Source: Candidatus Neoanaerotignum galli
Lineage (GTDB): Bacteria > Bacillota > Clostridia > Lachnospirales > Anaerotignaceae
Reading direction: 5' to 3'
Assembly (NCBI GenBank): GCA_904381335.1
Contig: CAJFIN010000017.1
Location: forward strand, 1 to 47,501
Length of the DNA stretch: 47,501 bases
A program made the translations under genes and the position numbers. The notes under the pieces are model-generated. The model had not been told where the DNA came from. It worked only from the letters and a program-made list of their open reading frames with translations, and did not search any database. Position 1 is the first letter of the stretch. Each line of letters begins with the position of its first letter. Positions 1-8,800 of the stretch are shown piece by piece.

Positions 1-79
1 GAAACCGGGGCTCACCCAGCTCTCCCATCAATAGCTCCATTTCGTCCATGGTCATGGACCGCACATCCTGTTTTCGCAT
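1..79 (-). CDS. rlmN: 23S rRNA (adenine-2503-C2)-methyltransferase RlmN, N-terminal fragment
   Basis: Only the first 26 codons lie in the window; the gene continues past the left edge. The visible peptide begins MRKQDVRSMTMDEMELLMGE and continues with LGEPRF, which resembles the N-terminal helical region of RlmN (family pattern: D-x-x-S-M-T-x-x-E-L ... LGEPxFR). RlmN is a radical SAM enzyme that methylates A2503 of 23S rRNA and A37 of some tRNAs; the catalytic cysteines would lie outside the window. The ATG directly abuts the TGA stop of rsmB, so the two are surely co-transcribed and probably translationally coupled. The order rsmB-rlmN is common in Clostridia. The call rests on a short stretch plus context. 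Confidence 0.75.
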   Translation of the reverse strand, partial: MRKQDVRSMTMDEMELLMGELGEPRF

Positions 80-1435
80 TCACTGACCTCCTTTTTTCCG
101 AAACCGGGCGATAAAAAAGCCGTCCGTTCGGTGAATGTGGGGCAATAGGGTCACATATCCCTGCCGCCCCGTTTCCCCCAGCACCGATGCGGGCAAAACA
201 CCGGTCAGGTCTTCCGGCTGAAATTCCGGATGAGCCTTTAAAAAGGCTTCTCTTTGTTTTTCATTTTCTTTTTTGCAAAGGGTGCAAGTGGAATAGACAA
301 GTACGCCTCCCGGTCGCACCTTTTCAGCGGCAACATGAAATAATTCTTTTTGCAAGGGCAAAAGGGCATCAATGTCCTCCCCCGTACGGCGATACCGGAT
401 ATCCGCTTTTTTCCGCAATAGGCCAAGCCCAGAGCAAGGTGCATCTAATAATACCCGGTCGAAGGCTTCTTTTTCCTTTTCTAAACTTACCCGGCCATCT
501 TGCTGTGCAGCATGAAGTAGGGTAATGCCCAAGCGCTTTGCCCCCTCCTCTATCAGTAACACTTTATGTGCATGCAGATCCCGACTTTCCAGCTGTCCTT
601 GATCTTTCATTTCTCCAGCTAAAAAGAAACTTTTGCCGCCCGGCGCAGCACATACATCCATCACCCGTTCTCCAGGCTTTGCCCCCAAGGCCAGCGCCGC
701 CAGCGCACTGCTTTCATCCTGCACATAGCAAAGTCCTTCTGCAAAAGCGGGAAGTGCTGTCAAATCCGCACTTTTTTTCACTCGAAGCGCCCGATCCACA
801 TATCGCCCTGCCTCCACCAGAAGCCCCTCCTGGGTCAAACGAGCCATTAGCTCTTGCGGCGTTGTTTTCAAGGTGTTGGTCATCAGCGTCACTTCCGCCG
901 GTTCGTTATCTGCTTGGCAAAGTGCCTCCACCTGATCCACATCATATTGGCTTAGCCACATCCGCAGCATCCAGACCGGATGGGAATATCGTATAGACAA
1001 ATAGGCTGCCGCATCCTTCTGCCGGTCTGGCAGCGGCACGTCCCGCCCGTTTTGGGCCACCTTCCGCAATACTGCATTGACAAACCCGCTCAAAGACCCA
1101 AGTCCTCGCGCCTTTGTTATCTTCACGCTCTCATTCACTGCTGCAAAGGCCGGCACATCCAAAAACAAAATCTGATATGCCCCCATTCGCAGTACTGCCT
1201 GAATCAAAGGCTTTTGCTTTTTCACTGGCAAACTGGCCGCCAAATCAATGCAGTAATCCAAAAAATAGAGGTTGCGCAAAACGCCATTGACCGTTTCTGT
1301 GACAAAAGCCCGGTCTTGCCTGCTCATGGCGCCGTTTTGTCGAAGCATACGTTTTAATGCCACATTATTATATTGTTGTCCGTTCCAAATGGCAAGCAGC
1401 GTCTCTGCTGCAACCATACGGGGTGAAATGGTCAT
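80..1435 (-). CDS. rsmB: 16S rRNA (cytosine-967-C5)-methyltransferase RsmB
   Basis: 451 residues, the usual family length. The N-terminal ~140 residues form the NusB-like RNA-binding domain (starts MTISPRMVAAETLLAIW, with a VNAVLRKV helix near residue 120). The C-terminal domain is a SAM-dependent methyltransferase: SAM-binding motif DVCAAPGGKS near residue 260, motif IV DAPCSG near 331 and motif VI STCTL near 381. The PC and TC cysteines are the catalytic pair of the RsmB/NSUN m5C family. It methylates C967 of 16S rRNA in the cytoplasm. rlmN follows with no gap. Upstream, AAAGGA precedes the ATG, and a promoter-like TTGCGG-N17-TAAAAT sits about 45 bp before the gene. Confidence 0.95.
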   Translation of the reverse strand: MTISPRMVAAETLLAIWNGQQYNNVALKRMLRQNGAMSRQDRAFVTETVNGVLRNLYFLDYCIDLAASLPVKKQKPLIQAVLRMGAYQILFLDVPAFAAVNESVKITKARGLGSLSGFVNAVLRKVAQNGRDVPLPDRQKDAAAYLSIRYSHPVWMLRMWLSQYDVDQVEALCQADNEPAEVTLMTNTLKTTPQELMARLTQEGLLVEAGRYVDRALRVKKSADLTALPAFAEGLCYVQDESSALAALALGAKPGERVMDVCAAPGGKSFFLAGEMKDQGQLESRDLHAHKVLLIEEGAKRLGITLLHAAQQDGRVSLEKEKEAFDRVLLDAPCSGLGLLRKKADIRYRRTGEDIDALLPLQKELFHVAAEKVRPGGVLVYSTCTLCKKENEKQREAFLKAHPEFQPEDLTGVLPASVLGETGRQGYVTLLPHIHRTDGFFIARFRKKGGQ

Positions 1436-1478
1436 TTTTCCAAGTCCTTTCTTTCCCCTGTTGACTCACTAACAATTT

Positions 1479-1507
1479 ATTTTACCCTATTTAAGGAAAA
1501 ACCGCAA
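1479..1507 (-). promoter_or_regulatory. Predicted sigma-A promoter of rsmB-rlmN
   Basis: Read on the minus strand: TTGCGG (1507-1502), 17-bp spacer, TAAAAT (1484-1479). It is the only well-spaced pair between rsmB and the divergent lipoprotein gene. Confidence 0.45.
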
Positions 1508-1665
1508 ACATTTTAGGAAATATTTTGGGAAAATGCCGAAACTGCTCAAAACACCTTTTCTCTTTTGATCATCCCCTGAACTGAAGTTCTATTTTCTTCT
1601 TGCCTTTTTTCTGATCCTCCTGTACCATATCTGCATAAGATTCTTTTCCAGAAAGGAGCTTTGAT

Positions 1666-2859
1666 ATGAACAAAGCCAAACCCTTACTCTTTTTTGCAAT
1701 CACCATCATAATGGTTTTCCCTTGGCTGACCGGCTGTGCTTCTTCTTCTCTGCCCTCACCTCAAGACCGGCGGACAATGCTTGAAACCGGAGAAGTCTCT
1801 TTTGCCCAAGCCCGGCAAGAGGGCTGGATTGACGAAGCTTTTGCCCAATATTATCTTTCCTTTCACCCCTTTTTCCAAAAGCAGGTGCCAGCCCAAATCC
1901 AATATGACCTGCCTTTTTTGGGCATGACTGTCACTGTGCCAGATGAATTTCAATCTGCTCAAGCATCTGGGAATATATGGATGTATTATGTGGCCAGTCC
2001 CTCCGGTCAATATGGTGCCGTCTATTTTCATGACGTACCAGAAGGGCAGGAAGATCCCATCTTCCTTTGTCAGGAAGATTATGAATCCTGGCTTTCCGCC
2101 ACCACCCCCATCGGTGCTCTGGTGATGGTTCCTGCCTCCGAAGAGGACGCGCTTGCCAGTTTACCGCAGGACGATGCGCTGCGCACCTACCTTTCCTGCT
2201 ATGATGATGCCCCCGAAAAATTAGGAACGTCTTCTGACGGTTCTGTTTCGTTTTTCCGTTATTCCTCTGCTGATACCACTTATGATGCTTTATGGCGGCA
2301 AACCCAGGTTCAACTTTCCGATCCTATCGCCTTAGAACCAGAAACTGGCTGGACACTTTTGGATACGCCCCATCTGATTTCTGATCTCGGTGATTTTTCT
2401 ACACAGGACCTACAGGGAAACAATCATAATGGGGATATCTTCTCTGCTGCTGATCTGACTATGGTCTACCTTTGGGCAACCACCTGCAGTTATTGCATCG
2501 ATGAAATGCCCGCCCTAAGTGAATTAGAATCCGAGCTGCAGCAAGAGGGTAAGGCTTTTCAAATCGTGGGGATTTGTCTGGACTTGGCCTCAGATGGATC
2601 ACCTGCAGCACAGGAACTGCTCCAAAAAGCCCTTGACATTGAAGAAGCCACTGATGTTTCCTTTCCTTCCCTCATTCCCGATGCGGTAATGATGGATGGA
2701 GCCCTTTCCGCTGTTGCCGGCACACCAACGGTGTTTTTCCTGGACAAGGAAGGCCATTTGGTTGGTAATCCCTTGGCAGGTGCACGGGAAAAAGAAGCCT
2801 GGCGCACTGTTATTGAAGAACGGTTTATTTTGTTGGATGGTGAAAAAAGCGCGAAATAA
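1666..2859 (+). CDS. TlpA-like thioredoxin-fold lipoprotein
   Basis: 397 residues. The N-terminus is a lipoprotein signal with lipobox LTGC, the lipidated Cys being residue 24, so the protein should be anchored on the outer face of the membrane. Residues ~25-230 form an unassigned region. Residues ~235-390 are a TlpA/ResA-type thioredoxin domain: active site TTCSYC (Cys274, Cys277), the cis-Pro loop GTPTVFFLDKEG (Pro354) and the following G-H-L-V-G strand. The start is supported by AAAGGAG upstream of the ATG. A 46-residue CXXC protein and a polytopic Fe-S protein follow 13 bp later on the same strand. Members of this family reduce or isomerise disulfides outside the cell; electrons could come from the downstream membrane protein (inference). 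The long N-terminal region is unusual for TlpA and may be a substrate-binding domain. Confidence 0.85.
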   Translation: MNKAKPLLFFAITIIMVFPWLTGCASSSLPSPQDRRTMLETGEVSFAQARQEGWIDEAFAQYYLSFHPFFQKQVPAQIQYDLPFLGMTVTVPDEFQSAQASGNIWMYYVASPSGQYGAVYFHDVPEGQEDPIFLCQEDYESWLSATTPIGALVMVPASEEDALASLPQDDALRTYLSCYDDAPEKLGTSSDGSVSFFRYSSADTTYDALWRQTQVQLSDPIALEPETGWTLLDTPHLISDLGDFSTQDLQGNNHNGDIFSAADLTMVYLWATTCSYCIDEMPALSELESELQQEGKAFQIVGICLDLASDGSPAAQELLQKALDIEEATDVSFPSLIPDAVMMDGALSAVAGTPTVFFLDKEGHLVGNPLAGAREKEAWRTVIEERFILLDGEKSAK

Positions 2860-2872
2860 AGGAGGAGCCGTT

Positions 2873-3013
2873 TTGACAAAACTGCGTATCTTACAAAAGG
2901 GGGTACTCTTCGGCGGACTCACTTGTCTGCTGGCCGGTTTATGGCGTGGGGAAGGCGCCATTGTGCTGACAAAAGCCGTGCGAATTTGTTTGGAGTGTAT
3001 TGGCATTGGCTAG
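2873..3013 (+). CDS. CD1871A-type CXXC motif-containing mini-protein
   Basis: 46 residues from a TTG start preceded by GGAGGAG (2861-2867, 5-nt gap). It has one hydrophobic segment (residues ~10-24, GVLFGGLTCLLAGLW), a short GEG turn, then a helix ending in CLECIGIG at the extreme C-terminus. The terminal C-L-E-C-I-G-I-G and the R-G-E-x-x-x-V-L-x-K-A-x-R-I pattern match the small CD1871A-family proteins of Clostridia, as I recall them. It lies between a TlpA-like lipoprotein and a ferredoxin-type membrane protein; the next gene starts (TTG) inside its last codons. Its CXXC pair may relay thiol electrons across or at the membrane; no function is established. Easily missed because it is short and lacks ATG. 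Confidence 0.8.
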   Translation: MTKLRILQKGVLFGGLTCLLAGLWRGEGAIVLTKAVRICLECIGIG

Positions 3014-3908
3014 ACCATCCCGCAGTGCCAGACGGCATCTTTTCCAGGCTCTTTGGGCCCTTGGTACCAATGCCTTTTTGGTGGGTTTTGCCCGGGGCAC
3101 AATCTATTCCGGACGCCTAAAAGCCCTGTGTGTACCAGGACTAAACTGCTACTCTTGCCCCGGTGCTTTGGGCTCCTGCCCCCTTGGCGCGCTTCAGGCC
3201 ACCTTGGGCAGCTATGAGTTTCAGCTTCCCCTCTATATTAGCGGCTTTTTGATGCTGGTGGGAACGGTTTTAGGCCGGTTTGTCTGTGGATTTTTATGCC
3301 CCTTTGGCATGGTGCAGGAGCTGCTCTATCGCATTCCCTTCCCTAAAAAATGGCGCTCCTTCCCTGCTGATCCCCTGCTGCGGTATCTAAAATATTTCAT
3401 TTTGGTTGTATTTGTGTTGGTTTTGCCTTTCTGCCTTACCGATCTCATTGGCCAAGGCTATCCTTGGTTTTGTAAGCTTCTTTGCCCCGCAGGAACATTG
3501 GAGGGCGGAATCCCCCTCCTGCTATCCAACGAAACGCTCCGTAGCGCTGTCGGACTGCTGTTTGCCTGGAAAATTGGCTTTTTCGCTGTACTGTTGCTAT
3601 TATCCATGGCTATTTTCCGCCCCTTTTGCCGGTATCTTTGCCCCTTGGGCGCCATTTATGCCTTTCTTTCGCCCTTAGCACTTTTGCACTATGAGCGCAG
3701 TGATGGCTGCAATGGCTGCGGTATATGTTCTACCGTCTGCCCCATGGCCGCCAATCCAAAACACAACCCAAACCCGCGGGAGTGTATCCGTTGCGGCGCC
3801 TGTTTGTCAGCTTGTCCCCAACAGGCCCTAACGGTTCGATTTGGCTTTCTAACGCCATCTTCGCTGTCTGACGATGCACCCCATAACAGCAAATTTCCAG
3901 AAAATTAA
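3000..3908 (+). CDS. Polytopic 4Fe-4S ferredoxin-type membrane protein (NapH/CcoG-like)
   Basis: 302 residues from a TTG start overlapping the preceding gene by 14 bp; GGAG lies 4 nt upstream. Transmembrane segments are near 77-95, 130-148 and 186-206. Paired cysteines in C-x3-C-P form flank them: FVCGFLCPFG (96/100), FCKLLCPAG (158/162), FCRYLCPLG (210/214), with a further Cys cluster CVPGLNCYSC at 44-53. The C-terminus carries two classical 4Fe-4S motifs, CNGCGICSTVC (237-247) and CIRCGACLSAC (262-272). The family moves electrons between cytoplasmic donors and membrane or extracytoplasmic acceptors. With the upstream TlpA-like and CXXC proteins it likely forms a reducing route for extracytoplasmic thiols (inference). 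The exact partner cannot be read from sequence. Confidence 0.85.
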   Translation: MALARPSRSARRHLFQALWALGTNAFLVGFARGTIYSGRLKALCVPGLNCYSCPGALGSCPLGALQATLGSYEFQLPLYISGFLMLVGTVLGRFVCGFLCPFGMVQELLYRIPFPKKWRSFPADPLLRYLKYFILVVFVLVLPFCLTDLIGQGYPWFCKLLCPAGTLEGGIPLLLSNETLRSAVGLLFAWKIGFFAVLLLLSMAIFRPFCRYLCPLGAIYAFLSPLALLHYERSDGCNGCGICSTVCPMAANPKHNPNPRECIRCGACLSACPQQALTVRFGFLTPSSLSDDAPHNSKFPEN

Positions 3909-3930
3909 CAAATTCGCCAAAAGAATTCTC

Positions 3931-3959
3931 TTTACAGGACAACGTTTTTTTTCTATACT
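3931..3959 (+). promoter_or_regulatory. Predicted sigma-A promoter of mecA
   Basis: TTTACA (3931-3936), 17-bp spacer, TATACT (3954-3959), 22 bp before the mecA ATG. mecA therefore probably has its own transcript despite following the redox genes closely. Confidence 0.6.
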
Positions 3960-3981
3960 TATCATGAGGGGAAGTGATACC

Positions 3982-4632
3982 ATGAAAATCGAACGGTTAA
4001 GCGAAAATCAAATCAAACTAACGCTGACGCCAGCTGACCTCAGAGAACACAACATTAATATTGAAGAGCTCATCAAGCCTTCTTCCGAGCAGACCAAAGA
4101 GCTTTTTAAGGATATCATGGAGCAGGCCTTCGATTCCTGCGGGTTTTCTTTTGAAAACACACCGCTGATGATTGAAGCCGCGCCCCTTTCCGTGGATGGG
4201 CTGATGCTCATTGTAACCCGTCTGCCGGAACAGACGGACCCCAAGGAAAAGGCTGCGCTCCTGTCCCAAAATAAGGAGACCCGCCGCTTCCGCAAAAAGC
4301 CTATGATCCGCCACGAGCCGAAAAAACTCAGTGATGAGGGGATTATGCTTTATTCCTTTGACTCGTTGGAACATGCCGGCTTGGCCGCCGCACATCTGAA
4401 AGATGTTTTCTGTGGCTTTAGCCAGCTTTATAAATATCAGCAGCGATATTTCTTCCTGCTGCAGCAGCCCGTTTCAAAAAACGGAGAAGCTGATTCGGCA
4501 GTAGAACGAGTTTTAAGCGAGTATGGGCAAAAACATACCCCATCCGTCTTGGCAAAATACCATCTGATGGAGCATGGGGAATTATTGCTGGATGATCCTT
4601 GTGTGGATCGGCTGGCTGAGTTGTATCTCTGA
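3982..4632 (+). CDS. mecA: Adapter protein MecA
   Basis: 216 residues, close to Bacillus MecA. The ATG at 3982 follows GAGGGG; an in-frame ATG further upstream would add residues lying in the promoter, so it was rejected. The N-terminal domain starts MKIERLSENQIKLTLTPADL, typical of MecA (target binding); a variable linker (residues ~85-125) leads to a C-terminal domain with the family's F-x-S-L-E-x-x-x-x-A pattern (YSFDSLEHAGLAA). MecA delivers substrates to the ClpC ATPase for ClpCP proteolysis and, in Bacillus, controls competence and other regulators. It is monocistronic here, with its own promoter and an intrinsic terminator overlapping the region just after the stop. Confidence 0.93.
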   Translation: MKIERLSENQIKLTLTPADLREHNINIEELIKPSSEQTKELFKDIMEQAFDSCGFSFENTPLMIEAAPLSVDGLMLIVTRLPEQTDPKEKAALLSQNKETRRFRKKPMIRHEPKKLSDEGIMLYSFDSLEHAGLAAAHLKDVFCGFSQLYKYQQRYFFLLQQPVSKNGEADSAVERVLSEYGQKHTPSVLAKYHLMEHGELLLDDPCVDRLAELYL

Positions 4633-4633
4633 G

Positions 4634-4661
4634 AAAAAACCGCCTATGGGCGGTTTTTTTC
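4634..4661 (+). terminator. Intrinsic terminator after mecA
   Basis: AAAACCGCC-tat-GGGCGGTTTT hairpin with a run of seven T, directly after the mecA stop codon. Confidence 0.9.
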
Positions 4662-4737
4662 TTGCCTTTTTTCATCCGTTTCTCGTCTGTGGCCTCCTTT
4701 TGCTTGCCCAGATGGTATTCGCCAATTTTAAACCACA

Positions 4738-4789
4738 TCAAAAAGGGAAGGACCACCAATGGTACAGATGATCCATTCCCTTTTTGTTT
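4738..4789. terminator. Bidirectional terminator-like hairpin between mecA and the DUF4397 gene
   Basis: CAAAAAGGGAA at 4738-4748 pairs with TTCCCTTTTTG near 4779-4789. The stem is A/T-rich outside and G/C inside, giving a U-run for either strand. It most likely ends the convergent DUF4397 transcript. The rest of 4662-4912 shows no gene. Confidence 0.6.
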
Positions 4790-4912
4790 AAAGCCTATTT
4801 TTTCGCTCGGGAGAGTTAGAAAAAGCCCGTAACCCCTGACTATTGTCCTTTGCCAATGGTGTATCAAAAATCATTTTTTGAATATCGGCTGCAGAAAACA
4901 GGTCTTTGATGG

Positions 4913-5566
4913 TTAAGACAGATAACTAATGCCTTCCAGTGGGATCAGCACCTCAAACCCCGGCCGGCCATCGATTCTTCCTACGCCGTATACGGTGTAG
5001 AAATTATCCTGTTTCAATGTTAAAGCCGGATGGGTTACCAGAGTTTGGCCTGTGGTACTGTCCTGCACCGTCATGGTATGGCGTCCTGGTGCAAAGGGCA
5101 AAAAGGTGGTAATTTCTCCATAAGCCAAATCATATACCACCGGTTTTTGATCCACATAAATTGAGACAGGCGTATCCGTATCCGATAAGTTCATAAACCG
5201 CATCGCCGCCATGTCATCCTCCGTATCCTGTTCAAAATCACTGATCACCTGAATGCCCGGCTCATCCGGCGATCCTACAATCGCCGCCGTTACCACTTCT
5301 TCCGCCTGGAGAGGAAAGGAAACTTCTAACAGCTTTTCTCCCGCTGCATCGCTGCCGCTTTCATACAGCGTGATCGTGTAATTCCCTGGCCGGGCAGGCA
5401 AATAATGGGTAAAGCTTTCATACCGCAGCCGCTCCGCCACCAGACGGCCATTAATATACACATCCACAATAATCTCCGGATCACTGGCTAAAGCATGAAA
5501 CAGCCGAATAAATGCCAGAGAATCCTCCGGCATAGGCAAAGGTTCTGATTGAGTGGGATAACGCAT
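4913..5566 (-). CDS. DUF4397 domain-containing protein
   Basis: 217 residues. Two Ig-like repeats of DUF4397 type are visible: residues ~18-105 (LAFIRLFHALASDPEIIVDV, then Y-x-x-x-x-x-Y-LPARPGNYTITLYESG) and ~118-212 (AAMRFMNLSDTDTPVSIYVD, then Y-G-E-I-T-TFLPFAPGRHTMTVQD). The shared pattern is V-x-V-Y-I/V-x-x-x ... F/Y-LP-x-x-PG-x-(H/Y)-x-x-T-(V/L). No signal peptide or membrane segment is visible, although many relatives are exported. AAAGGAG precedes the ATG. It is monocistronic between terminators. Function unknown; relatives are often spore- or surface-associated, which remains untested here. Confidence 0.8.
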   Translation of the reverse strand: MRYPTQSEPLPMPEDSLAFIRLFHALASDPEIIVDVYINGRLVAERLRYESFTHYLPARPGNYTITLYESGSDAAGEKLLEVSFPLQAEEVVTAAIVGSPDEPGIQVISDFEQDTEDDMAAMRFMNLSDTDTPVSIYVDQKPVVYDLAYGEITTFLPFAPGRHTMTVQDSTTGQTLVTHPALTLKQDNFYTVYGVGRIDGRPGFEVLIPLEGISYLS

Positions 5567-5773
5567 AGGGTTTGCTCCTTTCTGAAAAACAGCATCATCT
5601 CGTTTGCTCTTACCATATGCCAGTCAACAACGTATTGCCCCTTTTTCTGGCGTAAAGCCCAGCGCAAATTTCCCTTTCTTTTTTGATTTTAGCCGCCTTT
5701 TTCTTCTTTTCGGCTTGGTTTAATTAGCACAGGCGCCTGCCGTTTCTTTACCCAAAAGAATATCCATTTCATA
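5567..5773. other. Intergenic region upstream of the DUF4397 gene
   Basis: About 200 bp with no coding sequence. It must hold the promoter of the minus-strand DUF4397 gene, but no pair of -35/-10 boxes with good spacing stands out. Confidence 0.4.
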
Positions 5774-5802
5774 TAAAAAAGCGCAGGCCGAAGCCTGCGC
5801 TC
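5774..5802 (-). terminator. Intrinsic terminator of the beta-helix/SLH gene
   Basis: Read on the minus strand: an AGCGCAGGC / GCCTGCGCT stem closed by a TTCG loop, followed by TTTTTT. It lies about 70 bp after the stop codon of the 1244-residue protein. Confidence 0.92.
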
Positions 5803-5872
5803 TCCGCTCTCTCATCGAAGACAGCGGAAGGATCCCTTAGGGAGGATCTCAAATATGAAATAAAAATGAACG

Positions 5873-8800
5873 TTAATTTTCCAGCATCTGGCTATACCGC
5901 ATCAGAATCGAAGCCACTTCAGCTCTCGTGGCATTGGCCTGAGGAGCTAAAATACCATCGCCGCGGCCGGAAATCAGGCCCTGATCCACTGCCCAGGACA
6001 CACTATCCGTTGCCCATCCAGACACGTTGGCTGCATCAATGAAAGCGCTTAAATTGCCGCTGGCAGTAACATCCAATCCCTTATACTGCGCATAACGCTG
6101 CAAAATGGAAGCCATCTGCTCCCGGGTGATATTGTCATTGGGGCCAAAGGTCTGCGCATCATAGCCGCTGACAATACCATTGCTGCTAGCCCAAGCCACA
6201 GCCGGCGCATAATACTGATCTGCCGTCACATCTAAGAACGGAGCCGTAGCCGTCATAGCAGGAGAGCCCTCCATGCGGTACAAGATAGAAACGATCATAC
6301 CACGGGTGGTGTTTACATTGGGGCTGAAAGTAATGCCATCGGTACCGCTCATCAACCCTTCATCGTATACATAGTCCACCGCATCAAAGAACCAGTCACT
6401 TTCTGCCACATCGGTAAAGGGAAGCACTGCCACAGGCGTATCCGTAGTTTCTTCCTCATTGCCAGTTTCATCTTCCGCTTCTTTGAAGGTTACCAATACG
6501 CTTACATCCCCTGCAGGCATCCGGAAGGTGTACTCATTTTCTTCATCACCATCTCGCACGGTGATTTCATTGCCGTCTTCATCTTCTACGATGATTTCAT
6601 CCACCACAAAACCTTTATCCGGTTCCACCGTGATGGTTACTCTGTCGCCTTCTTCTGCCCGGTCATCGCTGAGGGTAACATCGCCATTTTCCACTTTCTC
6701 TACATCCACTTTGCCACTGGGGGTATAGGTGGGCGAACTGCCGCCGGAAGAGGAAGAAGAAGGACGGGTCACGGTTACGGTTGCCGTGGCGGTATAGGTA
6801 TTGCCATCATTTACCCATTCTGCCGTCACTTCATATGTGCCGCGGCTAGACTGGGAGAAAGTATAGCTTTCCCCAGTTTCCCCTGTATCTTCACCATTCA
6901 CATACCATTTCACTGAGGACAAATCCGCTCCCTCTACGCCAGTCTGCTCTGCCGTCAGCTCTACGTCCCGATTTACCCGCACCCGAGCCGTAGCGGGATT
7001 GATGGAGAAAGTAAGCGCTACATCCGGTTCTCCAGTTGTTGTATTTGGGGTATATACAGTGGTTTGACCGTTCTCAATCAGAGAAATCTTCATATTCTCA
7101 CTAAGCTCTGGACCACCACTCCATTGCGCAAAACCAATTGCATCAGCCCAATCCCTGCCATCCGGCAAGGTATTGTCGTCCCCAATAATGAAGTTGCCAT
7201 TCATTCTCTGAAGCACGATCTTCGTATCTTCAGGAATATTCTGGAATGTATTACCAGAAATCGCTACATCGGCCATCGTAGTTGCAACAGGGTTGTCCCA
7301 ACTGTTGTTACCGATAACATAGGAAGCTTTTGCGCCATCAAAGGTATTGCCAGTGATAGAAATTTCATCAGCAGTAGTGACACTATCAAAGCAAATACCA
7401 CTCTGCACCAATTTGCAGCCTTCCACCGTGATGGTTCCCATATCTTCGCTGCTTCCGTTAAAATATACGCTAGCGCCATCTACCGTATTGGGCGTATTCA
7501 TGGTGTTCGGCATAATGGTGCAATTCCGGATGGTGGGGTTCTTACCGGCAAACTCAATGGTTTTATTGGTTGTGCCAGATTCATCTTGTGCCTGTGGCAT
7601 AATGGTCAGATTTTCCACGGTAACATTCTCGCCAGTAAGCAGCAGCAAAGACTGGCTGCCCCAGTTGCCATTTGTGGTTACACCGGTGCCATAAAGCGTA
7701 GCATTCGCGGTCATACCTTTGATCGTCACATTGTCGGCATCGATCACAAAGAAACCATCTACAACGTTCTCTACCCCGCTCAATGAGCTATCAAAAGGAA
7801 GACCTACCTCACCATAAACTTCCACTGTGGCGCCATCTGCTATTGCCGTTAATGCGTCAGCAAGCCCAGCAATTTCTTCCTCCGTTTGATACCAGGTGCC
7901 ATTGATCTTAATACCAGTATTTTGAGTCACCACTGTTTCCTGACCCTGCTCCAGATCCTCTACAGATTCATAGATGGTGTCGATGCGAATCGTCTGACCC
8001 TCATTAGACGTAATCATGGCGTTAATTGCTTCTGGATCTGTTGTGCCCCAATAGTTGCCGCTCAGATCCACAGATTCCACGCCATTTGTACCAGAAGTAT
8101 CTCCGACATCCGCCGTTTTTGTCATAACAGCATACGTTCCATAAGGGCTATCTGTATTCATAGATTCAAAATTATTTTCCGATACTGTCACATTGCTGCA
8201 CAATGTATCTCCATTGGGACGTAGGCGAATCCCGTTGGCGTTGGTAAAGGTGTTCCCTTCCACTGTCACATTCTCTGTGCCATCAAAGGCAATACCAGAC
8301 TGAATGTTTTCAAACGTGTTATCCACATAGGAAATGTCTTTGCCGCCGCCATTATGGTAAGCCGACATCACATAATCCTGGATCTGAGAATTTTTCACCT
8401 CAAATCCTTCTACACCTGCGGCTGTGGTAATGGCTGCGGCAGTACCTTCTACTGCGTCACCAACAAAGACACAGCCATCCACAGTAATAGCCGAAGAATT
8501 CTGCACATACAGCGCTGCCGGATTCGTATCTAAATTCAATGTGCTATCTGCACCATTGAAGGTAATGCCTTGGAAAGTAACATCATTGGAATTCAATACC
8601 GTCATTGCCGGAATGGTAACGTCTTCCGCTGCAGTGATGGTCAGATCTGTCGCCCCAGTGAGCAGATAGGGCTCCTCTAAGCTCTGAACCAGCGTCATGG
8701 TGCCAGTTAAGCCACTTTCCGGAAGGTTATCCATGGTCTGATATACGGTAACACCTTCCTCTGTCTCCACGGTAGCCACACCAAGCTTCGAAACATCATC

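Noticed and set aside
1565..1593. Promoter TTGATC-N17-TCTATT ahead of the TlpA-like lipoprotein
   Set aside because: Both boxes deviate too far from consensus to be listed as a feature, although the gene must have a promoter in 1500-1650.
4418..4867. 149-codon minus-strand frame across the mecA 3' end
   Set aside because: It crosses two terminator hairpins and is antisense to mecA.
7064..7786. Long plus-strand open frame (240 codons) opposite the beta-helix gene
   Set aside because: It is antisense to a clear repeat-rich protein; its sequence is low-complexity and lacks a ribosome site.
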